Below are positions 11,978-26,000 of a stretch of DNA of 64,000 bases, one piece after another. Numbering within the stretch: position 1 is the first letter of the stretch; each line of letters opens with the position of its first letter. Both the position numbers and the translations under genes were made by a program. The DNA comes from Bolinopsis microptera. Taxonomy: Eukaryota > Ctenophora > Tentaculata > Lobata > Bolinopsidae. The stretch spans positions 15,578,322 through 15,642,321 of the forward strand of contig NC_087084.1 of assembly GCF_026151205.1 (NCBI RefSeq), read 5' to 3'. A model generated the notes under the pieces. It saw only the letters and a list, made by a program, of their open reading frames with translations. It did no database searches and was not told the DNA's origin.

Positions 11978-12643
11978 TCGTCTTTTTGTGGAGTTTTTAA
12001 GGCTATTTAACGTATGTTCACTCGAGTAACACTTTACAAATTGACTTCTGAGGAGCTTTAATAATTTGGATCTGAATTCTTTTAATTTATTAGAGTTTTA
12101 CGATATCTTGTTTCAATGACTTATCCTAATTCCTAGGTAAAAGCAGTAACAACAATTGAACTTGATTCCAAAAGTCGAACATGATACAAAATTAACAAAA
12201 ACTAGCATTATTAATGGTTAGAAAAACACAATATAAATACTTTTTCTATAAGCAATAAACCTAACTAAAGAAATAGATTGGTAAACAGAGCAGATATCAT
12301 ATAATATATAAATAAGGTAAAAAATGTCGTCAGATTTCCCAATAATGGCACAAATGAGGCCAGGCGTCCAGCGTGAGTTGGCAACATGTTTTGGTAGATA
12401 AAGAAGTGGACAAAATTTCAGTGGGTGCAGGTGGGGGGTTCTTTTAATTTACCCTGGCCCTGGATTCATTTCGTTCACTTTAGCAGTGATGCTCTCCAAC
12501 AACAGTTACAATGTCCACGGCAATTAAATAGGCCAGATTTCGTCATCAGCCCCAATTATCATCTAGACTAGGTCTTCTTCAATAAAACCCTGGTTCAACA
12601 AAACGCTGCAGAGCTGTAGATCCTAACTAAAAGCAGGTGAAAC
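11978..12643. other. Convergent intergenic region between TSR1 and the TRPM2-like gene
   Basis: Tail-to-tail spacer of 666 bases, AT-rich. AATAAA at 12254-12259 suits TSR1 on the plus strand. No repeat array and no coding signal were seen. Confidence 0.55.
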
Positions 12644-14041
12644 TCAGGTCGCCACGACAGGGAGCTGCTTCTTAGCCGAGGTAGAGAAAGGGTTGTAAGC
12701 GTGCCGGTGGAAACACACTTTCTCCAGGATCCACTCGTGGTTCCCGTACAAGTCAATGTTCCTGTCTAATGTAATCCACTCCGCGTGCAGTGACTCCCCT
12801 TCAACGCTGGCTCTTAGAGGGAACTTGGAGAAGGAGGTGCCGAGTCCGTCGTGATAGTTTATAGCGTGACTCTCAACCCAGGCGTTATCTGTGTTCCTGG
12901 GGTCGTCTACGTAACCTTTGTATACCTGAGTGAGGGGCATTGTTTTGAACTCTTCAAACCAATATACAATGCTTGCAGCAAGCTCCATAGCTTGCGAAGG
13001 AGTGTGGTTTTTGGTCTGGTCTTAATCAGGATGTTTTTTATCTGAGGTTATTCAAATTAAGTTTAAACTTACTGCTATTCCTAAAGAGAGATGCTCCTTG
13101 AGCATGAGTCGGACATGTTCCCTCTCCTCCGATTCCATGTCCATACCTCCCAGAGCGTCCTCACTAAACTCCCTCTTCAGTGCTGTAGTTAACATCTCAC
13201 CATGCCTTATAAAGCCCTGACAGGTAGTGTACCGGTTAAAAATACTGTAGGGGGGTGTAGCGACTGTAGGGGGGGGGGGGGGGGGGGGTGTAGCGACTGT
13301 AGGGGGGGGGGGTGTACCAACTGTAGGGGGGGGGTGTAGCGACTGTAGGGGGAGGGGGGTGTAGCGATCCCCCCACTGCAGCTATCAGTACCAGAGGGTC
13401 CCACTTTAAAATATAGTTATAATATCTGATAAACACTTCTTCCTGCTATAGACTGTAGGTTATCTTACCCCAGGTAAAGCCCATTTCCGGGACTCCTTTA
13501 GAAATACCCCCACGAACTCCATCACGGGATGCCCGTTCAGTTTAATCTCCTCGTTGTGAATGTCCCTAGCCCACCTTGTAACTATCGGCTCGGCTGAATG
13601 GTTAGGTCCCCACCTATTGAGTTGCCCCCTACCACTGATTCCTGTCCTGCCCCGCGGGTTCAGCGGCACTCCTTCCACTATCTGGTAGTTACCACAGAAA
13701 CTAACTCGGTCCACCTTATCTCCGTCTATATCTATTATCTGGTTAAATGCTCCGATTATATTGTTACTGTTGCTGGGGTCCACAGAGAACTTGTCCACAT
13801 TCTTCAGAACGTCAGGCTCGGTGAAGTCAGGTGGGTTGTAAGGGAAGGCTACCTCCCACGCCACGTTCCGGTCAGCTAATAGACTCCTCTGTATATCAGT
13901 ACCAATGTAGGGAGACTTCCTGGAGTCTCTGTGGATTGAGTGGTGTTTTATATCTCTTATCTGGGCCTCTGATTGGTCCACTGACATGGACCTCATCATG
14001 CTCAGATCAGCCTGAGCTGTGTTCAGCTGACTGATCATCAA
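12644..14041 (-). other. TRPM2: TRPM2-like gene: NUDT9-H ADP-ribose domain with complete-looking Nudix box
   Basis: Exon 26 (14041-13469) starts with a coiled-coil tail (LMISQLNTAQADLSMM) continuing helix RRSLKFIKDK of exon 25, then VAWEVAFPYNPPDFTEPDVL, GVPLNPRGRTGISGRGQL, RWGPNHSAEPIVTRW and WALPG. Exon 27 supplies the Nudix box: G, five residues, E, seven residues, then REFSED. Exon 28 has VYKGYVDDPRNTDNAWVES and ends AKKQLPVVAT. Active NUDT9-type enzymes keep the RE.xEE core; human TRPM2 has lost it. Here only the last Glu is Asp, so hydrolase activity is possible (inference). Confidence 0.9.
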
Positions 14042-17000
14042 CTGAAACAGGGAATATTAGGTTACTTGGTATCCACTAAAACAAGATATCAACATCTGTA
14101 TTTTGTGTAGATGGTTTGTTTTGTCCCCCCCCTCCCAGTCCCCTCAGTCCCCTCCCCCGGCCCCCACTCACCTTATCCTTGATGAACTTGAGACTCCTCC
14201 TAATGTCCCCCTCCCAGTCCCCCGGCCCCCACTCACCTTATCCTTGATGAACTTGAGACTCCTCCTAATGTCCCCCTCCCAGTCCCCCGGCCCCCACTCA
14301 CCTTATCCTTGATGAACTTAAGACTCCTCCTAATGTCCCCCTCCCAGTCCCCCGGCCCCCACTCACCTTATCCTTGATGAACTTGAGACTCCTCCTAATG
14401 TCCCCCTCCCAGTCCCCCGGCCCCCACTCACCTTATCCTTGATGAACTTGAGACTCCTCCTAATGTCCCCCTCCCAGTCCCCCGGCCCCCACTCACCTTA
14501 TCCTTGATGAACTTAAGACTCCTCCTAATGTCCCCCTCCCAGTCCCCCGGCCCCCACTCACCTTATCCTTGATGAACTTGAGACTCCTCCTAATGTCCCC
14601 CTCCCAGTCCCCCGGCCCCCACTCACCTTATCCTTGATGAACTTGAGACTCCTCCTAATGTCCCCCTCCCAGTCCCCCGGCCCCCACTCACCTTATCCTT
14701 GATGAACTTGAGACTCCTCCTAATGTCCCCCTCCCAGTCCCCGGCCCCCACTCACCTTATCCTTGATGAACTTGAGACTCCTCCTAATGTCCCCCTCCCA
14801 GTCCCCGGCCCCCACTCACCTTATCCTTGATGAACTTGAGACTCCTCCTAATGTCCCCCTCCCAGTCCCCGGCCCCCACTCACCTTATCCTTGATGAACT
14901 TGAGACTCCTCCTAATGTCCCCCTCCCAGTCCCCGGCCCCCACTCACCTTATCCTTGATGAACTTGAGACTCCTCCTAATGTCCCCCTCCCAGTCCCCGG
15001 CCCCCACTCACCTTATCCTTGATGAACTTGAGACTCCTCCTAATGTCCCCCTCCCAGTCCCCCGGCCCCCACTCACCTTATCCTTGATGAACTTGAGACT
15101 CCTCCTAATGTCCCCCTCCCAGTCCCCCGGCCCCCACTCACCTTATCCTTGATGAACTTGAGACTCCTCCTAATGTCCCCCTCCCAGTCCCCGGCCCCCA
15201 CTCACCTTATCCTTGATGAACTTGAGACTCCTCCTAATGTCCCCCTCCCAGTCCCCCGGCCCCCACTCACCTTATCCTTGATGAACTTGAGACTCCTCCT
15301 AATGCCCCCCTCCCAGTCCCCGGCCCCCACTCACCTTATCCTTGATGAACTTGAGACTCCTCCTAATGTCCCCCTCCCAGTCCCCGGCCCCCACTCACCT
15401 TATCCTTGATGAACTTGAGACTCCTCCTAATGTCCCCCTCCCAGTCCCCCGGCCCCCACTCACCTTATCCTTGATGAACTTGAGACTCCTCCTAGTGTCC
15501 CCCTCCCAGTCCCCGGCCCCCACTCACCTTATCCTTGATGAACTTGAGACTCCTCCTAATGTCCCCCTCCCAGTCCCCCGGCCCCCACTCACCTTATCCT
15601 TGATGAACTTGAGACTCCTCCTAATGTCCCCCTCCCAGTCCCCGGCCCCCACTCACCTTATCCTTGATGAACTTGAGACTCCTCCTAATGTCCCCCTCCC
15701 AGTCCCCCGGCCCCCACTCACCTTATCCTTGATGAACTTGAGACTCCTCCTAATGTCCCCCTCCCAGTCCCCCGGCCCCCACTCACCTTATCCTTGATGA
15801 ACTTGAGACTCCTCCTAATGTCCCCCTCCCAGTCCCCCGGCCCCCACTCACCTTATCCTTGATGAACTTGAGACTCCTCCTAATGTCCCCCTCCCAGTCC
15901 CCCGGCCCCCACTCACCTTATCCTTGATGAACTTGAGACTCCTCCTAATGTCCCCCTCCCAGTCCCCCGGCCCCCACTCACCTTATCCTTGATGAACTTG
16001 AGACTCCTCCTAATGTCCCCCTCCCAGTCCCCCGGCCCCCACTCACCTTATCCTTGATGAACTTGAGACTCCTCCTAATGTCCCCCTCCCAGTCCCCCGG
16101 CCCCCACTCACCTTATCCTTGATGAACTTGAGACTCCTCCTAATGTCCCCCTCCCAGTCCCCGGCCCCCACTCACCTTATCCTTGATGAACTTGAGACTC
16201 CTCCTAATGTCCCCCTCCCAGTCCCCCGGCCCCCACTCACCTTATCCTTGATGAACTTGAGACTCCTCCTAATGTCCCAGTCCCCGGCCCCCACTCACCT
16301 TATCCTTGATGAACTTGAGACTCCTCCTAATGTCCCCCTCCCAGTCCCCCGGCCCCCACTCACCTTATCCTTGATGAACTTGAGACTCCTCCTAATGTCC
16401 CCCCTCCCAGTCCCCGGCCCCCACTCACCTTATCCTTGATGAACTTGAGACTCCTCCTAATGTCCCCCTCCCAGTCCCCCGGCCCCCACTCACCTTATCC
16501 TTGATGAACTTGAGACTCCTCCTAATGTCCCCCTCCCAGTCCCCCGGCCCCCACTCACCTTATCCTTGATGAACTTGAGACTCCTCCTAATGTCCCCCTC
16601 CCAGTCCCCCGGCCCCCACTCACCTTATCCTTGATGAACTTGAGACTCCTCCTAATGTCCCCCTCCCAGTCCCCCGGCCCCCACTCACCTTATCCTTGAT
16701 GAACTTGAGACTCCTCCTAATGTCCCCCCTCCCAGTCCCCCGGCCCCCACTCACCTTATCCTTGATGAACTTGAGACTCCTCCTAATGCCCCCCTCCCAG
16801 TCCCCCGGCCCCCACTCACCTTATCCTTGATGAACTTGAGACTCCTCCTAATGTCCCCCTCCCAGTCCCCGGCCCCCACTCACCTTATCCTTGATGAACT
16901 TGAGACTCCTCCTAATGTCCCCCTCCCAGTCCCCCACTCACCTTATACTTGATGAACTTGAGACTCCTCCTAATGTCCCCCTCCCAGTCCCCCGGCCCCC

Positions 17001-20000
17001 ACTCACCTTATCCTTGATGAACTTGAGACTCCTCCTAATGTCCCCCTCCCAGTCCCCCGGCCCCCACTCACCTTATCCTTGATGAACTTGAGACTCCTCC
17101 TAATGTCCCCCTCCCAGTCCCCCGGCCCCCACTCACCTTATCCTTGATGAACTTGAGACTCCTCCTAATGTCCCCCTCCCAGTCCCCCGGCCCCCCACTC
17201 ACCTTATCCTTGATGAACTTGAGACTCCTCCTAATGTCCCCCTCCCAGTCCCCCGGCCCCCACTCACCTTATCCTTGATGAACTTGAGACTCCTCCTAAT
17301 GTCCCCCTCCCAGTCCCCGGCCCCCACTCACCTTATCCTTGATGAACTTGAGACTCCTCCTAATGTCCCCCCTCCCAGTCCCCCGGCCCCCACTCACCTT
17401 ATCCTTGATGAACTTGAGACTCCTCCTAATGTCCCCCTCCCAGTCCCCCGGCCCCCACTCACCTTATCCTTGATGAACTTGAGACTCCTCCTAATGTCCC
17501 CCCTCCCAGTCCCCCGGCCCCCACTCACCTTATCCTTGATGAACTTGAGACTCCTCCTAATGTCCCCCTCCAGTCCCCGGCCCCCACTCACCTTATCCTT
17601 GATGAACTTGAGACTCCTCCTAATGTCCCCCTCCCAGTCCCCCGGCCCCCACTCACCTTATCCTTGATGAACTTGAGACTCCTCCTAATGTCCCCCTCCC
17701 AGTCCCCGGCCCCCACTCACCTTATCCTTGATGAACTTGAGACTCCTCCTAATGTCCCCCCTCCCAGTCCCCCGGCCCCCACTCACCTTATCCTTGATGA
17801 ACTTGAGACTCCTCCTAATGTCCCCCCTCCCAGTCCCCCGGCCCCCACTCACCTTATCCTTGATGAACTTGAGACTCCTCCTAATGTCCCCCTCCCAGTC
17901 CCCCGGCCCCCACTCACCTTATCCTTGATGAACTTGAGACTCCTCCTAATGTCCCCCTCCCAGTCCCCCGGCCCCCACTCACCTTATCCTTGATGAACTT
18001 GAGACTCCTCCTAATGTCCCCCTCCCAGTCCCCCGGCCCCCACTCACCTTATCCTTGATGAACTTGAGACTCCTCCTAATGTCCCCCTCCCAGTCCCCCG
18101 GCCCCCACTCACCTTATCCTTGATGAACTTGAGACTCCTCCTAATGTCCCCCTCCCAGTCCCCCGGCCCCCACTCACCTTATCCTTGATGAACTTGAGAC
18201 TCCTCCTAATGTCCCCCTCCCAGTCCCCCGGCCCCCACTCACCTTATCCTTGATGAACTTGAGACTCCTCCTAATGTCCCCCTCCCAGTCCCCTGGCCCC
18301 CACTCACCTTATCCTTGATGAACTTGAGACTCCTCCTAATGTCCCCCCCTCCCAGTCCCCGGCCCCCACTCACCTTATCCTTGATGAACTTGAGACTCCT
18401 CCTAATGTCCCCCTCCCAGTCCCCCGGCCCCCACTCACCTTATCCTTGATGAACTTGAGACTCCTCCTAATGTCCCCCTCCCTAGTCCCCCGGCCCCCAC
18501 TCACCTTATCCTTGATGAACTTGAGACTCCTCCTAATGTCCCCCTCCCAGTCCCCGGCCCCCACTCACCTTATCCTTGATGAACTTGAGACTCCTCCTAA
18601 TGTCCCCCTCCTAGTCCCCCGGCCCCCACTCACCTTATCCTTGATGAACTTGAGACTCCTCCTAATGTCCCCCTCCCAGTCCCCGGCCCCCACTCACCTT
18701 ATCCTTGATGAACTTGAGACTCCTCCTAATGTCCCCCTCCCAGTCCCCGGCCCCCACTCACCTTATCCTTGATGAACTTGAGACTCCTCCTAATGTCCCC
18801 CTCCCAGTCCCCCGGCCCCCACTCACCTTATCCTTGATGAACTTGAGACTCCTCCTAATGTCCCCCCTCCCAGTCCCCGGCCCCCACTCACCTTATCCTT
18901 GATGAACTTGAGACTCCTCCTAATGTCCCCCTCCCAGTCCCCGGCCCCCACTCACCTTATCCTTGATGAACTTGAGACTCCTCCTAATGTCCCCCTCCCA
19001 GTCCCCCGGCCCCCACTCACCTTATCCTTGATGAACTTGAGACTCCTCCTAATGTCCCCCTCCCAGTCCCCCGGCCCCCACTCACCTTATCCTTGATGAA
19101 CTTGAGACTCCTCCTAATGTCCCCCTCCCAGTCCCCCGGCCCCCACTCACCTTATCCTTGATGAACTTGAGACTCCTCCTAATGTCCCCCTCCCAGTCCC
19201 CTCACCCCAGCCCCCACTCACCTTATCCTTGATGAACTTGAGACTCCTCCTAATGTCCCCCTCCCAGTCCCCCGGCCCCCACTCACCTTATCCTTGATGA
19301 ACTTGAGACTCCTCCTAATGTCCCCCTCCTAGTCCCCCGGCCCCCACTCACCTTATCCTTGATGAACTTGAGACTCCTCCTAATGTCCCCTCCCAGTCCC
19401 CCGGCCCCCACTCACCTTATCCTTGATGAACTTGAGACTCCTCCTAATGTCCCCCTCCCAGTCCCCGGCCCCCACTCACCTTATCCTTGATGAACTTGAG
19501 ACTCCTCCTAATGTCCCCCCTCCCAGTCCCCGGCCCCCACTCACCTTATCCTTGATGAACTTGAGACTCCTCCTAATGTCCCCCTCCCAGTCCCCGGCCC
19601 CCACTCACCTTATCCTTGATGAACTTGAGACTCCTCCTAATGTCCCCCTCCCAGTCCCCGGCCCCCACTCACCTTATCCTTGATGAACTTGAGACTCCTC
19701 CTAATGTCCCCCTCCCAGTCCCCGGCCCCCACTCACCTTATCCTTGATGAACTTGAGACTCCTCCTAATGTCCCCCTCCCAGTCCCCCGGCCCCCACTCA
19801 CCTTATCCTTGATGAACTTGAGACTCCTCCTAATGTCCCCCCTCCCAGTCCCCCGGCCCCCACTCACCTTATCCTTGATGAACTTGAGACTCCTCCTAAT
19901 GTCCCCCTCCCAGTCCCCCGGCCCCCACTCACCTTATCCTTGATGAACTTGAGACTCCTCCTAATGTCCCCCCTCCCAGTCCCCGGCCCCCACTCACCTT

Positions 20001-23000
20001 ATCCTTGATGAACTTGAGACTCCTCCTAATGTCCCCCCTCCCAGTCCCCCGGCCCCCACTCACCTTATCCTTGATGAACTTGAGACTCCTCCTAATGTCC
20101 CCCTCCCAGTCCCCGGCCCCCCACTCACCTTATCCTTGATGAACTTGAGACTCCTCCTAATGTCCCCCTCCCAGTCCCCCGGCCCCCACTCACCTTATCC
20201 TTGATGAACTTGAGACTCCTCCTAATGTCCCCCTCCCAGTCCCCCGGCCCCCACTCACCTTATCCTTGATGAACTTGAGACTCCTCCTAATGTCCCCCTC
20301 CCAGTCCCCCGGCCCCCACTCACCTTATCCTTGATGAACTTGAGACTCCTCCTAATGTCCCCCTCCCAGTCCCCCGGCCCCCACTCACCTTATCCTTGAT
20401 GAACTTGAGACTCCTCCTAATGTCCCCCCTCCCAGTCCCCGGCCCCCACTCACCTTATCCTTGATGAACTTGAGACTCCTCCTAATGTCCCCCTCCCAGT
20501 CCCCCGGCCCCCACTCACCTTATCCTTGATGAACTTGAGACTCCTCCTAATGTCCCCCTCCCAGTCCCCCGGCCCCCACTCACCTTATCCTTGATGAACT
20601 TGAGACTCCTCCTAATGTCCCCCTCCCAGTCCCCCGGCCCCCACTCACCTTATCCTTGATGAACTTGAGACTCCTCCTAATGTCCCCCTCCCAGTCCCCG
20701 CCCCCACTCACCTTATCCTTGATGAACTTGAGACTCCTCCTAATGTCCCCCTCCCAGTCCCCGGCCCCCACTCACCTTATCCTTGATGAACTTGAGACTC
20801 CTCCTAATGTCCCCCCTCCCAGTCCCCCGGCCCCCACTCACCTTATCCTTGATGAACTTGAGACTCCTCCTAATGTCCCCCTCCCAGTCCCCGGCCCCCA
20901 CTCACCTTATCCTTGATGAACTTGAGACTCCTCCTAATGTCCCCCTCCCAGTCCCCCGGCCCCCACTCACCTTATCCTTGATGAACTTGAGACTCCTCCT
21001 AATGTCCCCCTCCCAGTCCCCCGGCCCCCACTCACCTTATCCTTGATGAACTTGAGACTCCTCCTAATGTCCCCCTCCCAGTCCCCCGGCCCCCCACTCA
21101 CCTTATCCTTGATGAACTTGAGACTCCTCCTAATGTCCCCCCTCCCAGTCCCCGGCCCCCACTCACCTTATCCTTGATGAACTTGAGACTCCTCCTAATG
21201 TCCCCCTCCCAGTCCCCGGCCCCCACTCACCTTATCCTTGATGAACTTGAGACTCCTCCTAATGTCCCCCTCCCAGTCCCCCGGCCCCCACTCACCTTAT
21301 CCTTGATGAACTTGAGACTCCTCCTAATGTCCCCCTCCTAGTCCCCGGCCCCCACTCACCTTATCCTTGATGAACTTGAGACTCCTCCTAATGTCCCCCC
21401 TCCCAGTCCCCGGCCCCCACTCACCTTATCCTTGATGAACTTGAGACTCCTCCTAATGTCCCCCTCCCAGTCCCCGGCCCCCACTCACCTTATCCTTGAT
21501 GAACTTGAGACTCCTCCTAATGTCCCCCTCCCAGTCCCCCGGCCCCCACTCACCTTATCCTTGATGAACTTGAGACTCCTCCTAATGTCCCCCTCCCAGT
21601 CCCCGGCCCCCACTCACCTTATCCTTGATGAACTTGAGACTCCTCCTAATGTCCCCCTCCCAGTCCCCCGGCCCCCACTCACCTTATCCTTGATGAACTT
21701 GAGACTCCTCCTAATGTCCCCCTCCCAGTCCCCCGGCCCCCACTCACCTTATCCTTGATGAACTTGAGACTCCTCCTAATGTCCCCCTCCCAGTCCCCCG
21801 GCCCCCCACTCACCTTATCCTTGATGAACTTGAGACTCCTCCTAATGTCCCCCTCCCCAGTCCCCCGGCCCCCACTCACCTTATCCTTGATGAACTTGAG
21901 ACTCCTCCTAATGTCCCCTTCCCAGTCCCCCGGCCCCCCCTCACCTTATCCTTGATGAACTTGAGACTCCTCCTAATGTCCCCCTCCCAGTCCCCCGGCC
22001 CCCACTCACCTTATCCTTGATGAACTTGAGACTCCTCCTAATGTCCCCCTCCCAGTCCCCCGGCCCCCACTCACCTTATCCTTGATGAACTTGAGACTCC
22101 TCCTAATGTCCCCCTCCCAGTCCCCCGGCCCCCACTCACCTTATCCTTGATGAACTTGAGACTCCTCCTAATGTCCCCCTCCCAGTCCCCCGGCCCCCAC
22201 TCACCTTATCCTTGATGAACTTGAGACTCCTCCTAATGTCCCCCTCCCAGTCCCCCGGCCCCCACTCACCTTATCCTTGATGAACTTGAGACTCCTCCTA
22301 ATGTCCCCCCCCCCCCAGTCCCCCGGCCCCCACTCACCTTATCCTTGATGAACTTGAGACTCCTCCTAATGCCCCCCTCCCAGTCCCCCGGCCCCCACTC
22401 ACCTTATCCTTGATGAACTTGAGACTCCTCCTAATGTCCCCCTCCCAGTCCCCCGGCCCCCACTCACCTTATCCTTGATGAACTTGAGACTCCTCCTAAT
22501 GTCCCCCTCCCAGTCCCCCGGCCCCCACTCACCTTATCCTTGATGAACTTGAGACTCCTCCTAATGTCCCCCCCCCAGTCCCCCGGCCCCCACTCACCTT
22601 ATCCTTGATGAACTTGAGACTCCTCCTAATGTCCCCCTCCCAGTCCCCGGCCCCCACTCACCTTATCCTTGATGAACTTGAGACTCCTCCTAATGTCCCC
22701 CCCCCCAGTCCCCCGGCCCCCACTCACCTTATCCTTGATGAACTTGAGACTCCTCCTAATGCCCCCCTCCCAGTCCCCCGGCCCCCACTCACCTTATCCT
22801 TGATGAACTTGAGACTCCTCCTAATGCCCCCCTCCCAGTCCCCCGGCCCCCACTCACCTTATCCTTGATGAACTTGAGACTCCTCCTAATGTCCCCCCCC
22901 CCAGTCCCCCGGCCCCCACTCACCTTATCCTTGATGAACTTGAGACTCCTCCTAATGTCCCCCTCCCAGTCCCCGGCCCCCACTCACCTTATCCTTGATG

Positions 23001-26000
23001 AACTTGAGACTCCTCCTAATGTCCCCCCCCCAGTCCCCCGGCCCCCACTCACCTTATCCTTGATGAACTTGAGACTCCTCCTAATGCCCCCCTCCCAGTC
23101 CCCCGGCCCCCACTCACCTTATCCTTGATGAACTTGAGACTCCTCCTAATGTCCCCCTCCCAGTCCCCGGCCCCCACTCACCTTATCCTTGATGAACTTG
23201 AGACTCCTCCTAATGTCCCCCTCCTAGTCCCCCGGCCCCCCCTCACCTTATCCTTGATGAACTTGAGACTCCTCCTAATGTCCCCCTCCCAGTCCCCCGG
23301 CCCCCACTCACCTTATCCTTGATGAACTTGAGACTCCTCCTAATGTCCCCCTCCCAGTCCCCCGGCCCCCACTCACCTTATCCTTGATGAACTTGAGACT
23401 CCTCCTAATGTCCCCCTCCCAGTCCCCCGGCCCCCACTCACCTTATCCTTGATGAACTTGAGACTCCTCCTAATGTCCCCCTCCCAGTCCCCCGGCCCCC
23501 ACTCACCTTATCCTTGATGAACTTGAGACTCCTCCTAATGTCCCCCCCCCCAGTCCCCCGGCCCCCACTCACCTTATCCTTGATGAACTTGAGACTCCTC
23601 CTAATGTCCCCCTCCCAGTCCCCCGGCCCCCACTCACCTTATCCTTGATGAACTTGAGACTCCTCCTAATGTCCCCCTCCCAGTCCCCGGCCCCCACTCA
23701 CCTTATCCTTGATGAACTTGAGACTCCTCCTAATGTCCCCCTCCTCATCCTCCTCGTCTTTCTGTTGGGTGTAGTTCTCTCTCGCTTCTGACACCTTCAT
23801 GTGCAGCTCGTAGAAGTCAATATCGGGAGCCGCTGGAGGAGGGAGGTAACACGTTATAGAGTATAATATAGATTATAGGGAGTATATAGTGTAATAGTGA
23901 CTGTTCGGGGACTGTTCGGTTACTCTAGTCTTATTGATCTATAGGGAGTAGTTCACCATATAATTACTTAACTCATCCCATCAACACTACTCTTCGAGCG
24001 CTGTTGCCTACAAAACTACACTCATCGAGCAATGGTACCCTATGCAAATGGCGATATAACAAAGTTTATCAAATAAAAGATTTAATATAGTAAAATTCTA
24101 TTTATATTTGTGAACATTAGTATTACCATTATGGAGAGGAGTGAGTTATAATACTTTTATATTTATTATCTTGAAAATTGCTGTTGTAACTTAAGATTTA
24201 AAATTTGTATTCCTTGTAATTCCCATCCCTCGGTCCCTATTCCCTAGAAAACTCCTTGTTCAGACTCACCTTCTTCCTCCTGGATACAAGGAGCACAAAC
24301 TTTACACTGTAGCTGAGTAACCACCCATCTCACACTGAATATCATGTACCAAATCAGGGAGAAAGGGTTTGGTAGAGGTTGCTTGTGTTTAAACTCAACT
24401 ACCACCGCGCACCACTGTACTTTCCAGATCTTAGCTGCCTCCGACTCTACCGTCTCATATCTGCAAAATATTACCTGGTTTAAAAATGTCCTTCAAAACA
24501 ACAGTTTCTAGAAATAGTTAGTTCTAATAAACTGTGAGAGCAATAAGGAATACGCACGTGTAAGGAGTAAGGAATGTGTGAATACGCACGTGTAAGGAGT
24601 AAGGAATGTGTGAATACGCACGTGTAAGGAGTAAGGAATGTGTGAATACGCACGTGTAAGGAGTAAGGAATGTGTGAATACGCACGTGTAAGGAGTAAGG
24701 AATGTGTGAATACGCACGTGTAAGGAGTAAGGAATGTGTGAATACGCACGTGTAAGGAGTAAGGAATGTGTGAATACGCACGTGTAAGGAGTAAGGAATG
24801 TACTCACGTGCTAGAGAAGATAGCAATGAGTAGGTTGAGAAGAAGCACGTTAACAAAGAGGAGATAGCAGAACATGAGGAGCTGCAGGAAGTAGTAATGT
24901 GTAGAGGCGATACTGTCATGCTCCAGAAACTCTCCGATACCTACATCCTCACACCCGTCATCTTGTGTACAGTGTCCTGCACAAAGTTCACTTGTTATGT
25001 AACAGAAACCTGGGCTGTAGCTCAGTAGCTACAAAATATGTCCTCTATAACGTTTTTTTAATATCAACAATGCAACCAAACCCCCACAGTTGTACATAGC
25101 CTCCCCCTACAGTTGAACATAGTACGTACCATCAATAAGACTGGCCTGCATGTAAATAGTACGTACCATCAATAAGACTGGCCTGCATATAAATAGTACG
25201 TACCATCAATAAGACTGGCCTGCATGTAAATAGTACGTACCATCAATAAGACTGGCCTGCATGTACATAGTACGTACCATCAATAAGACTGGCCTGCATG
25301 TAAATAGTACGTACCATCAATAAGACTGGCCTGCATGTAAATAGTACGTACCATCAATAAGACTGGCCTGCATGTAAATAGTACGTACCATCAATAAGAC
25401 TGGCCTGCATAGTACGTACCATCAATAAGACTGGCCTGCATGTAAATAGTACGTACCATCAATAAGACTGGCCTGCATGTAAATAGTACGTACCATCAAT
25501 AAGACTGGCCTGCATGTCCTCCAGTCCGATCTCCCCAAACACGTTTAGGGCAGGTAGCAGTATTACATTGTATAACCTGAACCCGGTCAACACATCATCA
25601 TTAGGAGCTTGAAGTGCCTGGGATTACATTATTATGCATTATTATAGAATATCATTTTTGTGTTTTATAGTATGTTACAGTTTTTAGTTTTAAAAAAATA
25701 GTATGTTACAGTGTTTTAGTGTTTTATAGTATCTTTACAGTATGTTAAAGTAAAATATTACATGTTAAAGTATATTCTTACACTTCATTATCAGGCACTT
25801 AAACAGTTCAATATTTACCTCCTGTATTACGTGAACAACACCTTGAGAGTCTACACTAAGATCACTATAGTTTGTCATAACAACTAAGTACCTGTAACCA
25901 TAACAACTAAGTAAACTAAGATCACTATGGTTTGTCTGTTGTCATAACAACTAAGTACACTAAGAACACTATGGTTTGTCTGTTGTCATAACAACTAAGT

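Noticed and set aside
13207-13436. Pro/Tyr-rich minus-strand frames
   Set aside because: They translate the poly-G repeat upstream of TRPM2 exon 27; intronic.
14103-23322. Many short frames reading MMNLRLLLMSPSQSP or HLILDELETPPNVP
   Set aside because: They are antisense readings of the 65-bp array. The true coding sense is minus strand (RRSLKFIKDK, exon 25).
24480-24919. Minus-strand frames with repeating HIPYSLHVR / THSLLLTRAY
   Set aside because: They are translations of the 32-bp donor array after TRPM2 exon 23; only the exon part (24976-24808) is coding.
25008-25040. tRNA-like start GGGCTGTAGCTCAGTAG
   Set aside because: No B box, anticodon arm or cloverleaf follows; chance match to an A-box-like string inside a TRPM2 intron.
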